64,000 bases of DNA, taken from the NCBI RefSeq assembly GCF_000622365.1, contig NZ_JASC01000013.1, forward strand, positions 124,001 through 188,000, written 5' to 3'. This DNA is from Sulfitobacter noctilucae. GTDB taxonomy: Bacteria > Pseudomonadota > Alphaproteobacteria > Rhodobacterales > Rhodobacteraceae. The first letter of the stretch is position 1, and every line of letters starts with the position of its first letter. This document shows, piece after piece, positions 26,747 through 35,054 of the stretch. The notes under the pieces were generated by a model that was given only the letters and a program-made list of their open reading frames with translations, made no database searches and had not been told where the DNA came from. The position numbers and the translations under genes are program-made.

Positions 26747-26785
26747 CGGGCGGGACAGGGTGGATTTTCCGCTTGATCCCGCCCG
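26747..26785 (+). terminator. Terminator-like hairpin after the FYDLN gene
   Basis: CGGGCGGGA (26747-26755) pairs perfectly with TCCCGCCCG (26777-26785) around a 21-nt loop, 10 nt past the stop. There is no clear T run, so the call is tentative. Confidence 0.5.
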
Positions 26786-26831
26786 CACATGGCACTAATC
26801 ACGCGCCACGACCCAAGGCTTCGGCCTGATT

Positions 26832-26907
26832 GGGGCATTAGCTCAGCTGGGAGAGCGCCTGCATGGCATGCAGGAGGTCAGCGGTTCGATCCCGCTATGC
26901 TCCACCA
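26832..26907 (+). tRNA. tRNA-Ala (anticodon GGC)
   Basis: The 76-nt gene starts GGGGCATTAGCTCAGCTGGG and ends GCTCCACCA with CCA encoded. The acceptor stem (GGGGCAT/ATGCTCC with one G-T pair), D arm, anticodon stem CCTGC/GCAGG with loop ATGGCAT, and T arm (GCGGTTCGATCCCGC) all fold. The anticodon is GGC, reading GCC/GCU codons. Its 3' part is copied 114 bp downstream. Confidence 0.97.
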
Positions 26908-27108
26908 TTTTCCTTTCCGTAGAATCTGGTGAGACGTCGCGCCCCTGCTGAGGGGCTGACTGACGCGCATCCGCTGCGCGGCTACGCTGAGACAGCGGTT
27001 CGATCCCGCTATGCTCTACCATTTTCCTTCCGTTTGAATTTGGTGAGACACCGTGGCCCTGCGGCGGGGCTGACTGGAGCGCATCCGCTGCGCGGCTACT
27101 CTGAGACA
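26879..27108 (+). repeat. Imperfect 114-bp tandem repeat starting in the tRNA-Ala T arm
   Basis: Unit 1 (26879-26992) begins at CAGCGGTTCGATCCCGCTAT inside the tRNA; unit 2 starts at 26993 with the same 20 bases and keeps a constant 114-bp offset through GGTGAGAC, GCGCATCCGCTGCGCGGCTAC and CTGAGACAG (units differ at scattered bases). Unit 2 therefore carries a tRNA 3' fragment with one change (CTCTACCA). Between the tRNA and the gene at 27254 there is no protein gene I can support; a short open frame here is only the repeat. An inverted repeat GGCGACC (27132) / GGTCGCC (27164) follows. Confidence 0.85.
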
Positions 27109-27253
27109 GAGTGCGACGAACACATTTTTTAGGCGACCGAAAAGTCGGCGCTTAAGCAAATTAGGTCGCCGATATTCACCTCACATCAGTTTTTTACCTC
27201 AGAAATGGAATTTTGGTCTAGTCTGCCTCGTAAAGGGCTGCAGGAGACTGACG

Positions 27254-28060
27254 TTGGATTTTTCAGCATTCAGGGATGGAGAGCGTGATGGCTGGTCTTC
27301 ACGCGCTGAGATTTATGAAGATGCAACAGCGCGGGCTACGCTTCAATCAATCCCGACGCTGCTGAGCCACGCAAGGTTATTTCCAGACACACGGGTTCTC
27401 GATGCCGGCTGCGGACCGGGGTATGTCGCCGCAGCAGCAAAGCTGTTGGGCGCAGAAGCCGAAGGTATTGATTTCTCCAAAGGTATGGTTGAGCAGGCAA
27501 TCGCCCGGTTCCCCGCCATCCAGTTCGCGGTCGCCGACGTTGAGAATTTGCCGATGGCAGACGGCGTATTCGATGCGGTCCTAAGCAACTTCGTTCTGTT
27601 TCATGTGACCGACCCGCAACTTGCGATGGCTGAGGCCCGACGCGTTCTGAAAACCGGCGGCAGGTTTGTCTTCAGCCAGTGGCTCGGGCCGGATCGATCA
27701 GAATGCTACAAGTTGTTGTTCGACATTATCGCGCGCCATGCCGACATGTCCCGCGCCGATCCGGCCCCGGATCCCTATGTTTTGTCCAACGCTGATCAGG
27801 TCTTCAAGATGATGGCAGAGGCCGGCTTCAAAGACACAAAGTCTGAGATTGTCGAGAATATCCTCCATGCACCGGGGCCAAGCTTTTTTGACTTCTTCAT
27901 GAGCGTTGGCGTTCGTGTGCCCCTGATTCTCGACAGGCAAGACGCCGAAGTACGAGACATCATTCGACAAGAAGTGGACGAAGCGGCTGCACGATACTTG
28001 GTGGATGACTGCTATAGAATTCCGATGCCAAGCATCGTGTTCTCCGGGGTCGCAGGATAG
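27254..28060 (+). CDS. Class I SAM-dependent methyltransferase, UbiE-like
   Basis: The 268-residue protein has motif I VLDAGCGPGYVAAAAKLLGAEAEGIDFS, motif II (PMADGVFDAVLSNFVLFHV) and a motif III-like RRVLKTGGRFVFSQW, so it binds SAM. The C-terminal half may bind a hydrophobic substrate; the substrate is unknown. The start is a TTG at 27254 with GGAG 7 nt upstream; no ATG fits. It sits alone behind the tRNA-Ala repeat region in a locally more AT-rich stretch, which hints at an acquired gene. Confidence 0.85.
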   Translation: MDFSAFRDGERDGWSSRAEIYEDATARATLQSIPTLLSHARLFPDTRVLDAGCGPGYVAAAAKLLGAEAEGIDFSKGMVEQAIARFPAIQFAVADVENLPMADGVFDAVLSNFVLFHVTDPQLAMAEARRVLKTGGRFVFSQWLGPDRSECYKLLFDIIARHADMSRADPAPDPYVLSNADQVFKMMAEAGFKDTKSEIVENILHAPGPSFFDFFMSVGVRVPLILDRQDAEVRDIIRQEVDEAAARYLVDDCYRIPMPSIVFSGVAG

Positions 28061-28190
28061 ACGGGTGGATTTCAAATGCGGTTCTTCAACACCAACTGAG
28101 GGCTGCAGGACAGCCTACCGCACCGCAAGTTTCAAAAAGCGGAGCAACATCACCCTATCCCTTTGCAAGAAACCCACTAAGTAATCAAAC

Positions 28191-29237
28191 ATGACGCCCT
28201 TCACTCTTTCCCGCCTCGCGGAGCTAACCTCCCTGCCCGTCGACACGATTATCGACGTGCGCTCGCCTGCGGAGTTTGCCGAAGATCACGTGCCCGGTGC
28301 GATCAACCTGCCGGTTTTGAACGATGCCGAACGTGCGGAAATTGGCACGATCTATGCCAAAGACAGTCCTTTCAAAGCGCGCAAGATTGGCGGTGCTCTG
28401 GTTGCGCGCAATACCGCGCAGCATCTTCAAACTGCGCTGGCGGATAAGGATGGCGGATGGCAGCCGCTGGTCTATTGCTGGCGCGGCGGTCAGCGTTCTC
28501 GCGCATTTGCAACGGTTCTCGATCAGGTCGGATGGCGGGTGCGCTTGCTGAAAGGCGGCTACCAAAGCTACCGCCGCGCCGTGGTCAACACGCTCTATGA
28601 CACCAGTTTGCCACATCGTTTGACCTTGATCGAGGGCGGCACGGGGACGGCGAAAACCGCGCTGCTCCATCAGCTTGCGGCACAGGGCGCGCAGGTGCTT
28701 GACCTTGAAGGGCTGGCCGAACACCGCGGGTCGCTGTTTGGCGCGACAGCCACAGCGCAGCCTGCACAAAAGATGTTCGAAAGTCGTATCGCGGAAGTGC
28801 TTGCCACATTAGATCCAACGCAATTAACCTTTGTCGAAGCAGAAAGCAGCAAGATCGGCGGACGTGTGGTGCCGCCCGCACTTTGGGCCGCGATGGGCAA
28901 GGCACCTCGCTTGGTGATCAAGGCACCGCTGCAGGCCCGCAGCCGGTTTTTGTGCAGCGCCTATGCCGATCTGACGCGGGATACTGACCTTTTAATAGCC
29001 CGGATCGACCAGTTGCGCCCTTATCATGCGGCCTGCCGGATTGCCGAATGGCAATCGCAAGCGCGGGCCGGCGACTGGCAGACTTTGGCTGCCGGGCTGA
29101 TCGCGGACCACTACGACCCGCGCTATGCCAAATCCGTGGGTGCACATGTGCAAACGGCGGAACATCTGGACCTGAGCGATCTGGACGACGCCACGCTGAC
29201 CCGCGCCGCACAAGACATCCTATCCCGGTTCAGCTAA
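28191..29237 (+). CDS. mnmH: tRNA 2-selenouridine synthase
   Basis: The 348-residue protein has an N-terminal rhodanese domain (residues 1-130) with the catalytic cysteine in VYCWRGGQRSRAF, followed by a P-loop domain (EGGTGTAKTALLHQLAAQG near 150). This is the MnmH/SelU (YbbB) layout. It replaces sulfur with selenium in 2-thiouridine at tRNA position 34, via a geranylated intermediate, using selenophosphate. The last 8 nt overlap the end of the opposite selD fusion gene, its substrate supplier. Confidence 0.93.
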   Translation: MTPFTLSRLAELTSLPVDTIIDVRSPAEFAEDHVPGAINLPVLNDAERAEIGTIYAKDSPFKARKIGGALVARNTAQHLQTALADKDGGWQPLVYCWRGGQRSRAFATVLDQVGWRVRLLKGGYQSYRRAVVNTLYDTSLPHRLTLIEGGTGTAKTALLHQLAAQGAQVLDLEGLAEHRGSLFGATATAQPAQKMFESRIAEVLATLDPTQLTFVEAESSKIGGRVVPPALWAAMGKAPRLVIKAPLQARSRFLCSAYADLTRDTDLLIARIDQLRPYHAACRIAEWQSQARAGDWQTLAAGLIADHYDPRYAKSVGAHVQTAEHLDLSDLDDATLTRAAQDILSRFS

Positions 29238-31395
29238 GCGTTATCCGCCCCGTGCCCGTTCTGAGACGGCCGATGACATGTCCCTCGCAGCCCTGTGCCC
29301 CAAGCTTTTCCAACACCTTTGCACGAGCACCTTCAGGGATTGCCGCCAAGAGCCCGCCAGCGGTTTGCGGGTCGTAAAGCAGCGGTTCGTCACCGCGTTC
29401 AACTCTTGCATCCGCGCGGTTAGACGGCATCAGGCTTGACGACACCCCGTTTTGCGACAGCTCCCGCGCTCCTGCATAAATCGGGATCTTGTCCACCCAA
29501 ATTTCGGCATCAAGAGACGAAGCGGTGCAAATTGCCTGCACATGGCCTGCCATCCCGAACCCGGTGACATCGGTCATCGCATGAGCGACCTCTGCCAGAA
29601 CCGCAGCCTCTTTGGCCTGTGGTTGCCCCATGATGGCCAGTGCCGCGGCAACGTCGCGCCCGTCTGCTGCACCTGTCATGTCAGCCGCAAGGATCACCCC
29701 GGATCCAATAGGGCGCGTCAGGATCAACAGATCACCGCTCTGTGCGCCATCCACCGTTAGCGGACGGCTATCGCGGGTGCCGGTCACCGTGAAGCCGATG
29801 GTCAGCTCAGCCCCCATCGTGGTGTGCCCACCAACCAATTGCGCGCCCGCCGCAGTGACCACCTCTCGCGCGACTTGCGTAATCTCGGCCAGGGTGCGGG
29901 CCTGCAAATCCGCCGACATCTGTGGCAACACCAGCGAGATTAGCGCCACCTGCGGCTGTGCCCCCATCGCCCAGATATCGCCCAGCGCATGGACCGCCGC
30001 AATGCGCGTCATTTGCGCCGGATCGTCGATCACGGCCCGCAGATGGTCGGTGCTGATCACTTGAAACCCGCCACCCGGCAGGCGCAAGACCGCCGCATCA
30101 TCCCCCGCGCCTGTGACTACATCACCACCCGGCATGTCCAATCCATCAATTGCACCTGACAACACCCCGCGGCCCACCTTGGCACCACATCCGCCACACA
30201 ACGGTTTGGCCGCCAACATCTCGGACAAACCACCGGCAAGCACACCCTCCGGCTGTGGCGTGGTCATCGGCTTCAGATCGCTCAGCCGGTCCAAAAAGGC
30301 ACGGTCAATCCTGTCCTTCCATCGCCACATCAGCGGCCCAGACAGGGTCAGACCGAATTTTTCGCCCATCGCCGATTTGCCGCCAAGCGAGATCAGCTTG
30401 AGATAGCTCTTCTGCGGCTGCCATGTCTTGCGTTTGCCCCCGCTCAAAGCCGCACGCAAATTGTGATGCAGAATCGGAGCCGCACGGACCGCAAAGACAC
30501 CTGCCTTGGGTCGGGGCGCATGGGACAGGAACGCACAATCCCCGACAGCAAAAAGCGCATCATCGCCAGCAACACCCAGATCGGCACCGACCTCGATGAA
30601 CCCGTCGCGCTGGGGCAGATCTGTTGCCGCTATCCAGCGATGTGCAAAGGCCCCCGCCGCCCCTACAGTCAACGCCGCTGCCACATTTTCCTGCGCTTCA
30701 ATCACGACATGACCGGCGCAAATTTCCAGCACGCGGGCATTCGTACGCAGATCAATGCCCAAACCGGACATTGCCTCCAGTATGCGCCGACGCGCCCTTT
30801 CCCCGACGCCAGAAATTTGCGGCCCTGCTTCGATCACCGTAATCACGGGGCGAATGCCTTCCTGCGTCAAAGCAAAAGCCATCGCCATCGCCAATTCGCA
30901 TCCCGCAACGCCGCCGCCAATGACGGCCACTGTTCCTTCCACCGCACCCTGCGCCGCTTTTTCACGAAAACCGCGCCACTGCGCAGCATAGATATCCAGC
31001 GGCTTTGCGCCAATGGCATGTTCGGCAAACCCCGGTAGGTCCATCTCTGCCGTGATGCCCACGTCAATAGAAGCAACGTCATAGGCAACCGGCCCGCGTG
31101 CGGCCATCAAAACTTCGCGACGCGCGCGGTCAAATCCGACTGCCTTGTCCAATATCAGCCGCGCCCCGGCATGACGGCACAGTCGGACCAGATCAATCTC
31201 CAGATCATCCCGGCCGTAATGTCCCGCCACATGCCCAGGCAGCATACCGGTATAGGGCGCTGTCGGGCCGGGATTGATCACTGTCAGCCGTGCACCCGGC
31301 ATCGGGTTCATCCCCCAAGCCTTCAAAACCAATGCATGTGCATGACCACCACCAACAAGCACCAGGTCACGGGTATAAGGGACAGCATTCAACAC
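29230..31395 (-). CDS. selD: Selenide, water dikinase fused to an FAD-dependent NADH-dehydrogenase-like domain
   Basis: The 721-residue protein has two parts. Residues 1-370 are an NDH-2-like pyridine-nucleotide oxidoreductase with an FAD motif (LVLVGGGHAHALVLKAW) and a second dinucleotide motif (AVIGGGVAGCELAMAMAF). Residues about 395-721 are SelD, with catalytic C403 and K406 in CGGCGAKVGRGVL, then GDDAAVL, STDHLRAV, HALGDIWAMGA and GGHTTMGAEL. SelD makes selenophosphate from selenide and ATP; the fused domain may supply or protect reduced selenium, which is unproven. The catalytic residue is cysteine, not selenocysteine. The start is GTG at 31395, just behind a dispersed repeat (copy B). 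Confidence 0.92.
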   Translation of the reverse strand: MLNAVPYTRDLVLVGGGHAHALVLKAWGMNPMPGARLTVINPGPTAPYTGMLPGHVAGHYGRDDLEIDLVRLCRHAGARLILDKAVGFDRARREVLMAARGPVAYDVASIDVGITAEMDLPGFAEHAIGAKPLDIYAAQWRGFREKAAQGAVEGTVAVIGGGVAGCELAMAMAFALTQEGIRPVITVIEAGPQISGVGERARRRILEAMSGLGIDLRTNARVLEICAGHVVIEAQENVAAALTVGAAGAFAHRWIAATDLPQRDGFIEVGADLGVAGDDALFAVGDCAFLSHAPRPKAGVFAVRAAPILHHNLRAALSGGKRKTWQPQKSYLKLISLGGKSAMGEKFGLTLSGPLMWRWKDRIDRAFLDRLSDLKPMTTPQPEGVLAGGLSEMLAAKPLCGGCGAKVGRGVLSGAIDGLDMPGGDVVTGAGDDAAVLRLPGGGFQVISTDHLRAVIDDPAQMTRIAAVHALGDIWAMGAQPQVALISLVLPQMSADLQARTLAEITQVAREVVTAAGAQLVGGHTTMGAELTIGFTVTGTRDSRPLTVDGAQSGDLLILTRPIGSGVILAADMTGAADGRDVAAALAIMGQPQAKEAAVLAEVAHAMTDVTGFGMAGHVQAICTASSLDAEIWVDKIPIYAGARELSQNGVSSSLMPSNRADARVERGDEPLLYDPQTAGGLLAAIPEGARAKVLEKLGAQGCEGHVIGRLRTGTGRITLS

Positions 31396-31401
31396 AGGTT
31401 T

Positions 31402-31492
31402 CTTTCTCTTTTTGGCCTTATATCCCGCAGAGCGCGAGACAGCGTCTCGCCCATTTTTCCTACGGAAAAATAATAAAATCGAATGCGGGCAT
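31402..31492 (+). repeat. 26-bp dispersed repeat copy B with adjacent hairpins
   Basis: The 26-bp repeat occupies 31402-31427, 6 nt from the selD start. It is followed on the plus strand by GCGAGACAGCGTCTCGC (about 31434-31450), TTTTTCC/GGAAAAA and GCGGGCATGCCCGC. The hairpins lie between the dnaE2 stop and selD, so they may also end dnaE2 transcription (read on the minus strand). The T- and A-rich arm resembles a terminator. Confidence 0.8.
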
Positions 31493-31530
31493 GCCCGCGC
31501 ATTTTCCTAACAGCTATCCCGATCAGAACA

Positions 31531-34500
31531 CTAATGAAAATCACGCGACTTGGGGATGACACGCACATCTCGCGGATGCTTGCCCCCGCCAACCTGACTG
31601 GGCAGCGGATGTGTGACCTCATCCCCCCTTGAATAGGTCGCCGGCACCTTTTCGTGTGACAGATCATTCAACCGCTCGGTCCGGTTTTTCAAACGGTCCG
31701 CCACCACATGAATAACCCGCCCGTCGCTTTGCACCCGACCGTGCACCACCAGCAAACGCGCCGACATGATGATCGCGCGCCACGTCTCGAACAACTTGGG
31801 CCAGATCACAAGGTTCGCCACGCCGCCCTCGTCCTCCAGCGTGATAAAGCACACACCTTTTGCCGACCCCGGTTTCTGCCGCACCAGAACAAGTCCCGCC
31901 AAGGACACCCGTTGCCCGTGCCACATCCCCGGCAAATCCTCGGTACAGGCAAACCCTTGCTTGCGCAGGCTGGGCCGGAAAAAGCTCATCGGATGGGCCT
32001 TCAGTGACAAGCGCAGCGTCTGATAGTCGGCCACCACATGCTCCGCTTGCGGCATCGCTGGCAGCGCGACCACCGGCTCTGCCCCCTCATCGCCTGCTTC
32101 TGCGTGCTCGAATATCGGCAAAGCAGGCGCATCCTTTAGCCCCTGCGCCTGCCAAAGCGCCTGTCTGCGATCTACGCCCATGTTCCGCATCGCATCCGCC
32201 GCCGCCAAGCGCCGCACGGTGCCCCGGTCCAGCTTGGCCCGTTCTTTCAAATCCGCGACATCACGAAACGGTTCATCCCGCGCTGCGACAATGCGGTGAC
32301 CGGCTTCGGCCCGCATCCCGTCCACCTGTCGCAATCCCAAACGCAGCGCAAAACCGTCCTTGCAGGGCTCAAGCGTGCAGTCCCACTCCGAGAAATCAAC
32401 ATCTACTCCGCGCACCTCGACCCCGTGTTCACGCGCATCCCGCACGATCTGCGCAGGCGCATAGAATCCCATCGGCTGTGAATTCAGCAAGGCACAGGCG
32501 AACGCCGCCGGATAATGGCACTTCATCCAGGATGACACATAAACCAGCTTGGCAAAGCTTGCCGCATGGCTTTCGGGGAACCCGTATTCTCCGAACCCCT
32601 TGATCTGGTCAAAACAGCGCTGGGCAAACTCGGCATCATACCCGCGCTCGGTCATCCGACCGACCATCTTTTGCTGCAACAACTCGATCGTCCCCCGCGA
32701 CCGGAACGTCGCCATCGCCTTGCGCAACTCATTCGCTTCCTTGGGCGAAAACCGCGCGGCATCAATCGCGATCTTCATTGCCTGTTCCTGAAAGATCGGC
32801 ACACCCAGCGTCCGACCCAGAATGCGCAACAACTCGTCCTGCGGGTATTCCGGTCCGGGAGCGGGATATGCCACCCCCTCGATGCCCTGACGGCGACGCA
32901 GGAACGGATGCACCATATCGCCCTGAATGGGGCCTGGTCGTACAATCGCCACCTCGATCACCAGATCATAAAAAGTCCGCGGCCGCAGCTTGGGTAGCAT
33001 CGCCATCTGCGCCCGGCTCTCGACTTGAAACACGCCAAGGCTGTCGCCTGCGCACAGCATGTCATAGGTTTCGGGGTCCTCATTCGGAACGCCCGCCAAA
33101 TCATAATCGTGCCCGTAATGTGCCCGCAGCAAATCAAAACACTTGGCAATACAGGTCAGCATCCCCAGCGCCAGAATATCCACCTTGAAGATGCCCAGTG
33201 CGTCGATATCGTCCTTATCCCACTCGATGAAAGACCGTTCCGGCATGGCACCATTGCCAATCGGCACCATCTCCGTCAGGGGCCGTTCCGTTAAAATAAA
33301 TCCACCCACATGCTGGCTCAGATGCCGGGGCATCCCCGTCATTTCTCGCGCCAGATGGATCACCTTGCGTAGATAGGGATCATTCAGGTCCATACCGGCA
33401 TCCTTGACGCGACTGTCACCATATTGCCCCTCGAAACTGCCCCAAACAGTGCTGGCAAGCTTACTGGTCACATCCTCGGACAGCCCCATCGCCTTGCCCA
33501 CCTCGCGGATGGCCGAACGCGGGCGATAATGTATGACCGTCGCACAAAGTCCGGCTCTTTCGCGCCCGTATTTGGCGTACATATACTGGATGACCTCCTC
33601 GCGGCGCTCGTGCTCGAAATCCACATCAATATCGGGCGGCTCATCACGCTCCTCGCTCAGGAACCGCTCGAACAATACATCGTGTTCCTCAGGGTCCACC
33701 GCAGTGATGCCCAAACAAAAGCACACTGCCGAATTCGCCGCCGACCCGCGCCCCTGACACAGGATCGGCGGTGTCGCCTCCTCGCGGGCAAAACGAACAA
33801 TGTCGTTGATGGTCAGGAAATAACGTGCGATTTTTTTGGAACGGATCAGCGCGAATTCCTTCTCGATGATCGCCCTGATCTTCTCCGACACCCCGGCTGG
33901 ATAGCGCCGCGTCGCCCCTTCCCAGGTCAAACGCTCCAATTCCTCCTGCGCTGTACGCCCTTCTGCCTCGATCTCGTGGGGGTACTCATACTGCAGGTCA
34001 TCCAGTGAGAAGGCACAGGCATCCGCCACCTCACGCGTCGCCCGGATTGCATGTGGCCAGGCACTGAACAAGCGACACATCTCGGCCGAGGATTTCAGAT
34101 ACCGCTCGGCATTCGGTTCCAATAGAAAACCCGCCGTCTCGATGGTCTTGCTTTCACGAATGCAGGTCATCACATCCTGCAAAGGCCTGCGCTGCGGCAC
34201 ATGATAAAGCACATCATTCGTAGCCAATATCCCAAGCCCGTGTGCGCGGGCCATGCGGTCCAACCGGCCGATCCGCGCCACATCATCCCCGCGGTACAGA
34301 TAGGCCGCCCCGATATGCCGCATCCCCGGCAGCGCGCGCAGCAACCGCGGCAACCCCGCCTCAAAAATCTCCAGCTTCTCAGGCGGCATCGCGATCAGCT
34401 GCAATCCCTCCGCATGGGCGCACAACATCTCGAGCGTCAGATGGGTCTCGCCCTTCTCCTGCCAGCCGCCATCCACATCCGCCATTTTGCCCTTGCTTAA

Positions 34501-34869
34501 CAAAACCGACAATCGCGCATAGCCCGCCTGATCCACCGGATAGGCCAGCATCTGAGTCCCACACATCAACACCAGCCGGCAGCCGATCAAAGGCCGCACC
34601 TTGGCTTTTTTGGCTTCCGTATGCACCCGCACCACGCCGGCTAGCGTATTGTGATCCGCGATACCAATCGCGTCATAGCCCAGCGCATTGGCCGTCGCCA
34701 TCAGATCCACCGCATCAGAAGAAGCCCTCAGAAACGAAAAACAACTGGCCAAGCCCAACTCTACAAAGGGGCCGGGCGGATGCCATTTGAACGGATCTTC
34801 CTCATCCAGCGTACGGCGTTTATGTCCCTCCTGTTGCGGCATGGGGTATCGGCCTTTTCTCCATGACAT
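31531..34869 (-). CDS. dnaE2: Error-prone DNA polymerase III alpha subunit (DnaE2/ImuC)
   Basis: The 1112-residue protein is a C-family polymerase of the DnaE2 group: PHP domain at the N-terminus (FVELGLASCFSFLRASSD, GIADHNTLAGVVR), the palm with catalytic aspartates in EPPDIDVDFEHERREEVIQYMY and IFKVDILALGM, fingers (FRSRGTIELLQQKM), helix-hairpin-helix region and OB fold near 980-1060 (VSLAGLVLVRQKPGSAKGVCFITLEDE). It does translesion synthesis with ImuA and ImuB after DNA damage. An in-frame ATG nine codons in (34842) is an alternative start. It is third in the cassette, 185 nt after imuB. Confidence 0.96.
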   Translation of the reverse strand: MSWRKGRYPMPQQEGHKRRTLDEEDPFKWHPPGPFVELGLASCFSFLRASSDAVDLMATANALGYDAIGIADHNTLAGVVRVHTEAKKAKVRPLIGCRLVLMCGTQMLAYPVDQAGYARLSVLLSKGKMADVDGGWQEKGETHLTLEMLCAHAEGLQLIAMPPEKLEIFEAGLPRLLRALPGMRHIGAAYLYRGDDVARIGRLDRMARAHGLGILATNDVLYHVPQRRPLQDVMTCIRESKTIETAGFLLEPNAERYLKSSAEMCRLFSAWPHAIRATREVADACAFSLDDLQYEYPHEIEAEGRTAQEELERLTWEGATRRYPAGVSEKIRAIIEKEFALIRSKKIARYFLTINDIVRFAREEATPPILCQGRGSAANSAVCFCLGITAVDPEEHDVLFERFLSEERDEPPDIDVDFEHERREEVIQYMYAKYGRERAGLCATVIHYRPRSAIREVGKAMGLSEDVTSKLASTVWGSFEGQYGDSRVKDAGMDLNDPYLRKVIHLAREMTGMPRHLSQHVGGFILTERPLTEMVPIGNGAMPERSFIEWDKDDIDALGIFKVDILALGMLTCIAKCFDLLRAHYGHDYDLAGVPNEDPETYDMLCAGDSLGVFQVESRAQMAMLPKLRPRTFYDLVIEVAIVRPGPIQGDMVHPFLRRRQGIEGVAYPAPGPEYPQDELLRILGRTLGVPIFQEQAMKIAIDAARFSPKEANELRKAMATFRSRGTIELLQQKMVGRMTERGYDAEFAQRCFDQIKGFGEYGFPESHAASFAKLVYVSSWMKCHYPAAFACALLNSQPMGFYAPAQIVRDAREHGVEVRGVDVDFSEWDCTLEPCKDGFALRLGLRQVDGMRAEAGHRIVAARDEPFRDVADLKERAKLDRGTVRRLAAADAMRNMGVDRRQALWQAQGLKDAPALPIFEHAEAGDEGAEPVVALPAMPQAEHVVADYQTLRLSLKAHPMSFFRPSLRKQGFACTEDLPGMWHGQRVSLAGLVLVRQKPGSAKGVCFITLEDEGGVANLVIWPKLFETWRAIIMSARLLVVHGRVQSDGRVIHVVADRLKNRTERLNDLSHEKVPATYSRGDEVTHPLPSQVGGGKHPRDVRVIPKSRDFH

Positions 34870-34899
34870 CCACCCGATCCAAACGCTGATGCCCCGGAT

Positions 34900-34960
34900 G
34901 GTATTTGGAAAAGGGTGAATGAAAGAACGCCATGCCCCAATTCACCCTTTCAAAAATACC
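34900..34960. repeat. Long imperfect palindrome between imuB and dnaE2
   Basis: Arms 34900-34920 (GGTATTTGG...GGGTGAAT) and 34940-34960 (ATTCACCCTTT...AAATACC) pair over 18 of 21 positions around a 19-nt loop. It sits in the only sizeable gap of the SOS cassette. The rest of 34870-35054 shows nothing I can support. Confidence 0.7.
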
Positions 34961-35054
34961 AAGGCACAGCGCCAGTTTCGGAATCTTCCTTACGACAAAG
35001 CGCCCAAATGGGAGGGCGGGCGAGACGTCGTCGCAGACGCGTGCCGTCCTGGCC

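Noticed and set aside
26879..27108. CRISPR-like repeat
   Set aside because: Only two units, adjacent and without unique spacers; the repeat is a tRNA-derived duplication.
26929..27132. Short open frame in the region after tRNA-Ala
   Set aside because: Its translation simply repeats itself because of the 114-bp tandem repeat; there is no ribosome-binding site.
30180..30195. Selenocysteine codon in the SelD active site
   Set aside because: The position reads as cysteine (GCGAK) with no in-frame TGA, so no selenocysteine is needed.
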